From assembly GCF_044389085.1 (NCBI RefSeq), contig NZ_JBIRXP010000004.1:372001-436000 (forward strand): a stretch of DNA of 64,000 bases, in the 5' to 3' direction. Made by a program: the position numbers and the translations under genes. Under the pieces are notes generated by a model that was not told where the DNA came from, did no database searches, and worked only from the letters and a program-made list of their open reading frames with translations. This document shows, piece after piece, positions 58,748 to 64,000 of this stretch (positions are counted from its first letter, which is position 1; the number at the start of each line of letters is the position of its first letter). The stretch is from Isoptericola sp044389085. GTDB lineage: Bacteria; Actinomycetota; Actinomycetes; Actinomycetales; Cellulomonadaceae.

Positions 58748-58885
58748 TCAGGCAGAGAGCTCGGCGCGACCCTTGCGCCGACGGTTCGCCAGGATGGCGC
58801 GGCCGGCACGGGTGCGCATGCGCAGCCGGAAGCCGTGGGTCTTGGCACGACGGCGGTTGTTCGGCTGGAAGGTCCGCTTGCTCAC
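58748..58885 (-). CDS. rpmH: 50S ribosomal protein L34
   Basis: 45 residues from a GTG at 58883-58885, reading VSKRTFQPNNRRRAKTHGF and ending GRAELSA. This is the universal short basic L34. It opens the leftward rpmH-rnpA-yidD-yidC-khpB series and is divergent from dnaA. Confidence 0.97.
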   Translation of the reverse strand: MSKRTFQPNNRRRAKTHGFRLRMRTRAGRAILANRRRKGRAELSA

Positions 58886-59304
58886 GAGGTACTCCAAGAA
58901 ACGTCGGGGAGGTACACCGTCAGTTCCTCGACGATGCAGGGTCTTGTCGCAGGTCGGACCTCGCGCACGAGACGTGGAAGCACCGACCGGGCCGACCCGA
59001 GGACCGGCAGCCTTGTTAAGGGCGCGCGAAAGGACCTGGAACGGCTGTCCGACGTTACGCCGTGGAGCCCCCTCGGGTCAAACCCGCCCGGGGGCGACCT
59101 GGAGCGGCCGGTGGCTACGATGTGGATGACCTCACGCACCTCGGCGCGACGTCGCGCCGGCTCTCCCGCACGGTCCTCGCCCACAGCATTGTCCACAGGT
59201 TCCACAGCATGTGGACAACGCTGTGGACGGAGTTCCGGCGTGGCAGACTCGCGATCTCGTTGACCAACAGCTGCCCATCTCGAACGACCCGAAGGACGAC
59301 GCCC
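58886..59304. other. rpmH-dnaA intergenic region with DnaA boxes
   Basis: 419 bp without a gene. A perfect DnaA box TTGTCCACA (59189-59197), its inverse TGTGGACAA (59210-59218) and a weaker TGTGGACGG (59222-59230) lie 75-115 bases upstream of the dnaA start. This is typical of DnaA autoregulation and may be part of a bipartite origin. The leftward half should carry the rpmH promoter. Confidence 0.75.
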
Positions 59305-60720
59305 GTGGCCCAGCCGGACGAGAACATCACCGACGTCTGGGCACACACGCTCGCCACCCTCGAGGCTCGTCCGGACATGACGGCCCGGCAGCTCGCGTTC
59401 ATCAAGCTCGCGAAGCCGATGGCGATCCTCGAGGACACCGTGTTCATCGCGGTGCCGCACGAGCAGACGCGCGCCTACCTCGAGACCAGCGTCCGCGACC
59501 AGCTCGTGTCCGCGATGGCATCCACGCTCGGCCGCGACATCCGCTTCGGCATCACGGTGGACCCCGAGCTGAGCAGCGACACCCTCACCGGACCGTCGCA
59601 GGACTACACCGCTCCCCCGGAGCCGGGCGTCCCCGACGAGCCGGAGGCGCCGCCGCTGCCACCGAGCCCCAAGCAGCCCGCCGAGCCCACGCGACTCAAC
59701 CCGAAGTACATCTTCGAGACGTTCGTCATCGGCTCGTCCAACCGCTTCGCCCACGCCGCGGCCGTCGCCGTCGCCGAGGCGCCCGCCAAGGCGTACAACC
59801 CGCTGTTCATCTACGGGGACTCCGGGCTCGGCAAGACGCACCTGCTGCACGCGATCGGCCACTACGCCCACAACCTCTATCCCCATGTGCGCGTGAGGTA
59901 CGTCAACTCGGAAGAGTTCACCAACGACTTCATCAACAGCATCGGCGAGGGGCGCGCGGGGGCGTTCCAGCGGCGCTACCGGGACGTCGACGTCCTCCTC
60001 ATCGACGACATCCAGTTCCTGGAGGGCAAGGAACAGACGATGGAGGAGTTCTTCCACACGTTCAACGCCCTCCACAACGCGGACAAGCAGGTGGTGATCA
60101 CCTCCGACGTCCCGCCCAAGCAGCTGAACGGCTTCGAGGACCGCCTGCGGTCCCGGTTCGAGTGGGGTCTCATCACCGACGTCCAGCCGCCGGACCTCGA
60201 GACCCGCATCGCGATCCTGCGCAAGAAGGCCGCGAGCGAACGGCTCGACGTCCCCGCCGAGGTGCTCAGCTACATCGGCTCCCGCATCTCGACGAACATC
60301 CGCGAGCTCGAGGGCGCGCTCATCCGCGTCACCGCGTTCGCGAACCTCAACCGTCAGGCCGTCGACCTCGCGCTGGCGGAGATCGTCCTGAAGGACCTCA
60401 TCACCGACGACGACACGCAGGAGATCACCCCGTCCATGGTGATCGCGCAGACGGCGGCCTACTTCGGGCTGACGATCGACGACCTGTGCGGTTCCTCCCG
60501 GTCGCGCGTGCTCGTCACCGCCCGGCAGATCGCCATGTATCTGTGCCGCGAGCTCACGGACCTGTCGCTGCCGAAGATCGGGCAGCAGTTCGGCGGCCGA
60601 GACCACACGACCGTCATGCACGCGAACAAGAAGATCGCCGGCCAGATGGCGGAACGCCGCTCCACGTACAACCAGGTGACGGAGCTCACGAGCCGCATCA
60701 AGCAGCAGCACCGCGGCTGA
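59305..60720 (+). CDS. dnaA: Chromosomal replication initiator DnaA
   Basis: 471 residues from a GTG with GAAGGA upstream. Domain I (residues ~1-80) is followed by a Pro-rich linker. Domain III holds Walker A GDSGLGKTH (from ~171), Walker B VLLIDDIQFL and the sensor/arginine finger regions; domain IV has the box-binding signature GRDHTTVMHANKKI (~430-443). It opens the origin by binding DnaA boxes on either side of its gene. It is followed by a hairpin containing DnaA-box-like sequence. Confidence 0.98.
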   Translation: MAQPDENITDVWAHTLATLEARPDMTARQLAFIKLAKPMAILEDTVFIAVPHEQTRAYLETSVRDQLVSAMASTLGRDIRFGITVDPELSSDTLTGPSQDYTAPPEPGVPDEPEAPPLPPSPKQPAEPTRLNPKYIFETFVIGSSNRFAHAAAVAVAEAPAKAYNPLFIYGDSGLGKTHLLHAIGHYAHNLYPHVRVRYVNSEEFTNDFINSIGEGRAGAFQRRYRDVDVLLIDDIQFLEGKEQTMEEFFHTFNALHNADKQVVITSDVPPKQLNGFEDRLRSRFEWGLITDVQPPDLETRIAILRKKAASERLDVPAEVLSYIGSRISTNIRELEGALIRVTAFANLNRQAVDLALAEIVLKDLITDDDTQEITPSMVIAQTAAYFGLTIDDLCGSSRSRVLVTARQIAMYLCRELTDLSLPKIGQQFGGRDHTTVMHANKKIAGQMAERRSTYNQVTELTSRIKQQHRG

Positions 60721-60757
60721 GCCCTTCTCGCGCGCCCACCGCACGACACGAGCCCAT

Positions 60758-60802
60758 CGGGCCCGCATCCACACCTTCCACAGGGGTGTGGATGCGGGCC
60801 CG
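60758..60802 (+). terminator. dnaA terminator hairpin
   Basis: CGGGCCCGCATCCACACC and GGTGTGGATGCGGGCCCG form a perfect 18-base stem around TTCCACAGG. The stem and loop contain TCCACA/TGTGGA motifs, so DnaA may also touch it. Confidence 0.82.
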
Positions 60803-61381
60803 ACGTCGTCTCTCCACATCTCTGCCCACAGGGTGGGGCCCAGAAATGCCCGGTTCTGCACAATCTGTCCCCAGGCCTGTGGAGGGATACCGTGGACAAC
60901 ACCGTCATCACCGGGCGGGACACGATTCACACCTGTGGAAAACTCTGTGGACGGGTGTGGACCACTGCACCAGATCCGTGGACGACGACGCCCCGATCGG
61001 TGGACGGCTGTGGGTACAGAATCCGTCGCCCACAGGCCACAGGTGTTGTCCACAGCGCCGCCCCCACAGCCTCCACACCCTGAGCAGTGCTCTGACCTGC
61101 ACAAACACCCGTCATCCCCAGATTCCACAACCCCTATGACGATGACGAACGTTTGATCATCAGAAATTTCCCCACACCTTCATCAGGGCGGCGCGACACT
61201 CCAGGGCCATCCCCTCGGCAGACCGAGGATCACGTGCCGAAGAGCCGGTGTCTCGCGTAGGGTTTGGCTCGGACGACGAGGCAGGTCGGCGAACCTCGAC
61301 GGTCCGGGCTGGTCCCGGGCCACCGACCGCACGCCTGCACGTCCACTTCGATCGACACGGGTCGACAACGCGAGGAGTGGG
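60803..61381. other. Chromosomal origin of replication (oriC), dnaA-dnaN gap
   Basis: 579 bp without a gene, dense in DnaA boxes: CGTGGACAA (60891), TGTGGAAAA (60934), TGTGGACGG (60946), TGTGGACCA (60956), a perfect TTGTCCACA (61046) and others. The least GC-rich part is around 61141-61175 (GTTTGATCATCAGAAATTTC), the best candidate for the unwinding element. The position between dnaA and dnaN is the standard actinobacterial origin. Confidence 0.88.
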
Positions 61382-62515
61382 ATGAAGTTCCGGGTTGAGC
61401 GTGACGTCCTGGCCGAGGCCGTGACCTGGACGGCGCGCACGCTCCCCACGCGCCCGCCGGCACCGGTGCTCGCGGGCGTCCGCATCGAGGTCGACACCGC
61501 CGGCACGATCTGGCTGTCCAGCTTCGACTACGAGGTCTCCGCACGGGCCGAGATCCCCGCCGAGGTCTCCGAGCCCGGCACGGTGCTCGTCTCGGGCCGC
61601 CTGCTGGCGGAGATCTCCCGCGCGCTGCCGAACAAGCCTGTGGACGTCACGCTCGAGGGCACCAAGGTCGTCCTGACGTGCGGCGCCTCGCGCTTCACCC
61701 TGCTGACCATGCCGGTGGAGGACTACCCGGCCCTGCCGCAGATGCCCGAGCTGAGCGGCACGGTCACGGGAGACGCGCTCACGCACGCCGTCGCGCAGGT
61801 CAGCGTGGCCGCGAGCCGTGACGACACGCTCCCCCTGCTCACCGGCGTGCGGATGGAGATCGAGGGCGAGCGCATCACCCTCATCGCCACCGACCGGTAC
61901 CGGCTCGCGCTGCGCGAGCTGACCTGGACGCCCGCGACCCCGGGCTACTCGGCCGTGGCGCTGGTGCGGGCCCGCACCCTGACCGACGTCGCGAAGTCGC
62001 TCGGCGGGGGTGGCGGCCTCGTGAACGTGGGCCTGTCCACGGGCCAGGGCGTCGACCTCATCGGTTTCGAGGCCGGCGGCCGCCACACCACGTCCCAGCT
62101 GGTCGACGGCGACTACCCGCCCGTGCGTCGCCTGTTCCCGGACGCGACGCCGATCCACGCCGTCGTGGCCACCGCGCCGCTCATCGAGGCTGCCAAGCGC
62201 GTCTCGCTCGTCGCGGAGCGCAACACCCCGATCCGCCTGTCGTTCACCGAGGGCCAGGTCGTGCTCGACGCAGGCCAGGGCGACGACGCGCAGGCGTCCG
62301 AGGCCCTCGAGGCCGTGCTGGTGGGCGAGGACATCCAGGTCGCGTTCAACCCGCAGTTCCTGCTGGACGGGCTGGGCGCGCTCGGCACCGACTTCGTCCG
62401 GCTCTCGTTCACGCACCCGAACAAGCCGGTGGAGTTCACCGGCCAGGAGTCGCTCGACGGCGAGGACTCGTCGGACTACCGCTACCTGCTCGTGCCGATC
62501 CGCTTCGCCGGCTGA
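61382..62515 (+). CDS. dnaN: DNA polymerase III sliding clamp (β subunit)
   Basis: 377 residues beginning MKFRVERDVLAEAVTWTART. It has the three-fold clamp repeat, with ATDRYRLALRELTW in the middle and YRYLLVPIRFAG at the end, all β-clamp features. It holds the polymerase on DNA. The ribosome site is GAGGAG. It follows the origin directly. Confidence 0.97.
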   Translation: MKFRVERDVLAEAVTWTARTLPTRPPAPVLAGVRIEVDTAGTIWLSSFDYEVSARAEIPAEVSEPGTVLVSGRLLAEISRALPNKPVDVTLEGTKVVLTCGASRFTLLTMPVEDYPALPQMPELSGTVTGDALTHAVAQVSVAASRDDTLPLLTGVRMEIEGERITLIATDRYRLALRELTWTPATPGYSAVALVRARTLTDVAKSLGGGGGLVNVGLSTGQGVDLIGFEAGGRHTTSQLVDGDYPPVRRLFPDATPIHAVVATAPLIEAAKRVSLVAERNTPIRLSFTEGQVVLDAGQGDDAQASEALEAVLVGEDIQVAFNPQFLLDGLGALGTDFVRLSFTHPNKPVEFTGQESLDGEDSSDYRYLLVPIRFAG

Positions 62516-62565
62516 GCACGCCGAGCACACCCGTCCGCTCGCCCGCACCGCACCCGGAGGAACCC

Positions 62566-63459
62566 ATGGTCAGCCACATCGGACTCGTCGGTCTGGGCAA
62601 GATGGGCAACAACATGCGCGAGCGGCTGCGCCGCGGCGGCATCGACGTCACCGGGTACGACCCGCGGCCCGAGGTGTCCGACGTCGCGTCGCTGGCGGAC
62701 CTCGTGGCCGCCCTGCCCGCGGACCGTCGTGTGGTGTGGGTGATGGTGCCGGCGGGCGACCCGACGCGCGGCGTCGTGCAGGAGCTCGGCACGCTGCTCG
62801 GTGAGGGCGACGTCGTCGTCGAGGGCGGGAACTCGCACTACCCGGAGGACCAGGCGCGCGCCGCGGAGCTGGCCGAGCGGGGCATCGGCTACGTCGACGT
62901 CGGCGTCTCCGGCGGCGTGTGGGGCCTGGAGAACGGGTACGGCCTGATGTGCGGCGGCGACCGTGCGCACGTCGAGGCTCTGATGCCCGTGTTCGACGCG
63001 CTGCGTCCCGAGGGGCCGCGCGAGGAGGGCTTCGTCCACGCCGGCGAGGTGGGCGCGGGGCACTTCGCGAAGATGGTGCACAACGGCATCGAGTACGGGC
63101 TCATGCAGAGCTACGCGGAGGGCTACGAGCTTCTCGCCGCGAAGGACATCGTCACGGACGTCCACGGCACGATGAAGGCGTGGATGCGTGGCACCGTCGT
63201 GCGGTCGTGGCTGCTGGACCTCATGGTGAAGGCGCTCGAGGAGGACCCGGCCCTGGCCGCCATCGACGACTGGGTCGACGACTCGGGCGAGGGACGCTGG
63301 ACCGTCGACGAGGCCATCGACAACGCGGTGCCGCTGCCCGTGATCTCCGCGGCGCTGTTCGCCCGTTTCGCGTCCCGGCAGGACGAGTCCCCGGCGATGA
63401 AGGCCGTGGCCGCGCTGCGCCAGCAGTTCGGCGGGCACGCGGTCAAGCCCGCGCAGTGA
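62566..63459 (+). CDS. gnd: 6-phosphogluconate dehydrogenase, decarboxylating (short NAD type)
   Basis: 297 residues, the short bacterial form. The cofactor motif is GLVGLGKMGNNM, followed by EGGNSHYPED, DVGVSGGVWGLENGYGLM and KMVHNGIEYGLMQSYAEGYE, which carries the catalytic Lys and Asn. It converts 6-phosphogluconate to ribulose-5-phosphate with production of reduced cofactor. Its place between dnaN and recF is typical of many actinobacteria. Confidence 0.95.
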   Translation: MVSHIGLVGLGKMGNNMRERLRRGGIDVTGYDPRPEVSDVASLADLVAALPADRRVVWVMVPAGDPTRGVVQELGTLLGEGDVVVEGGNSHYPEDQARAAELAERGIGYVDVGVSGGVWGLENGYGLMCGGDRAHVEALMPVFDALRPEGPREEGFVHAGEVGAGHFAKMVHNGIEYGLMQSYAEGYELLAAKDIVTDVHGTMKAWMRGTVVRSWLLDLMVKALEEDPALAAIDDWVDDSGEGRWTVDEAIDNAVPLPVISAALFARFASRQDESPAMKAVAALRQQFGGHAVKPAQ

Positions 63460-63491
63460 GGCCGGCGGTGTCGGGCCGCCGAGCAGGTTAG

Positions 63492-64000
63492 ATGTACGTC
63501 TCCCACCTCTCCCTCCTCGACTTCCGGTCGTACGCCGCGGCGGACGTCGAGCTCGAGCCGGGCCCGAACGCGTTCGTCGGGCGCAACGGTCAGGGCAAGA
63601 CGAACCTCGTGGAGGCCATCGGGTACGTGGCGACCCTCGGAAGCCACCGGGTCGCGAACGACACCCCGCTCGTGCGCGCTGGGTCGGAGCGGGCCGTGGT
63701 CCGGACGAGGATCGTGCGGGGCGACCGCGCGTCCACGGTCGAGCTGGAGATCACCGCCGGCAAGGCGAACCGGGCGCGCGTCAATCGCGGGCAGCTCGGC
63801 CGGGCGCGTGACGTGCTCGGCATCCTGCGGACCGTGCTCTTCGCCCCGGAGGACCTGGCGCTCGTCAAGGGCGACCCCGACGGCCGGCGCCGCTTCCTCG
63901 ACCAGCTGGTGGTGCAGCTCCTCCCCCGGGCCGCGGGCCTGCTGGGCGACTACGAGCGCGTCGTGCGGCAGCGGTCGGCGCTGCTCAAGTCGCTGCGCGG
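63492..64000 (+). CDS. recF: DNA replication and repair protein RecF, N-terminal part (cut by window end)
   Basis: The frame from the ATG at 63492 stays open to the last base, so only about 169 of the expected ~380-400 residues are seen. The start YVSHLSLLDFRSYAAADVEL and Walker A GRNGQGKTN (residues ~34-42) are diagnostic, and LFAPEDLALVKGDPDGRRRF is the typical RecF segment. It binds gapped DNA and helps RecA load. It lies 32 bp after gnd. Confidence 0.96.
   Translation, partial: MYVSHLSLLDFRSYAAADVELEPGPNAFVGRNGQGKTNLVEAIGYVATLGSHRVANDTPLVRAGSERAVVRTRIVRGDRASTVELEITAGKANRARVNRGQLGRARDVLGILRTVLFAPEDLALVKGDPDGRRRFLDQLVVQLLPRAAGLLGDYERVVRQRSALLKSLR

Noticed and set aside
1..64000. tRNA or rRNA genes, insertion sequences, prophage
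   Set aside because: None was recognised: no transposase or integrase motif in any frame and no cloverleaf noticed in the gaps. A tRNAscan or Infernal run would be decisive.

Overview
The window is about 73% G+C with strong G/C bias at third codon positions. Its gene content is that of a Gram-positive actinobacterium: a chromosomal origin ordered rpmH-dnaA-dnaN-gnd-recF, PASTA-type PBP, MurJ with a partner pseudokinase, inositol-3-phosphate synthase, ParAB, many GTG/TTG starts and several probably leaderless genes. The gnd insertion between dnaN and recF and the accessory content suggest Micrococcales (Cellulosimicrobium/Isoptericola/Cellulomonas-like). The genus is an inference. No tRNA, rRNA, IS element or CRISPR array was recognised.

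Layout. (1) 0-23.4 kb is an accessory arm: LysE-type exporter (cut by the window edge), Zn-alcohol dehydrogenase, Bcr/CflA efflux pump with a divergent XRE regulator, thioesterase, DUF proteins, an MFS protein, a sugar-uptake locus (ROK regulator, Gfo/Idh/MocA oxidoreductase, two permeases, binding lipoprotein, no ATPase), DUF4235, M15 peptidase, TetR, ThrE-type exporter, TauE/SafE, DHFR-like, an SDR/MarR divergent pair with two palindromic operators, an ABC-like ATPase, a GH-A-like glycosidase and NhaA. (2) 23.7-34.7 kb is conserved core: dnaB, MATE, an AbiEi/DUF559-like gene bracketed by two 66-nt palindromic elements, rplI-rpsR-ssb-rpsF, a class A PBP, and padR-ino1 with a clear promoter/operator. 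(3) 34.7-41.8 kb holds three MFS transporters, cca and a NUDIX hydrolase. (4) 41.8-49.8 kb is the DUF6049-murJ-pseudokinase-trxB-trxA block. (5) 49.8-52.9 kb is a 3-kb stretch without a convincing gene, rich in tandem repeats and parS sites. (6) 52.9-64 kb is the partition/origin block: parB, parA, rsmG, khpB, yidC, yidD, rnpA, rpmH (leftward), then dnaA, dnaN, gnd, recF (rightward).

The most notable feature is a parS array: eight copies of the perfect 14-bp core GTTTCACGTGAAAC plus one degenerate copy between 49,785 and 56,467. Two form the tip of terminator hairpins (behind trxA and khpB). Three lie inside parA/parB in the same codon phase, each encoding Val-Ser-Arg-Glu-Thr. Four lie in the gene-free stretch. 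Other regulatory signals include paired MarR operators, a PadR-type operator at the start point of padR-ino1, a LacI/ROK-like operator before the sugar permeases, and a same-orientation run of near-consensus DnaA boxes upstream of dnaB. All functional calls come from reading sequence and translations; no database search was run.
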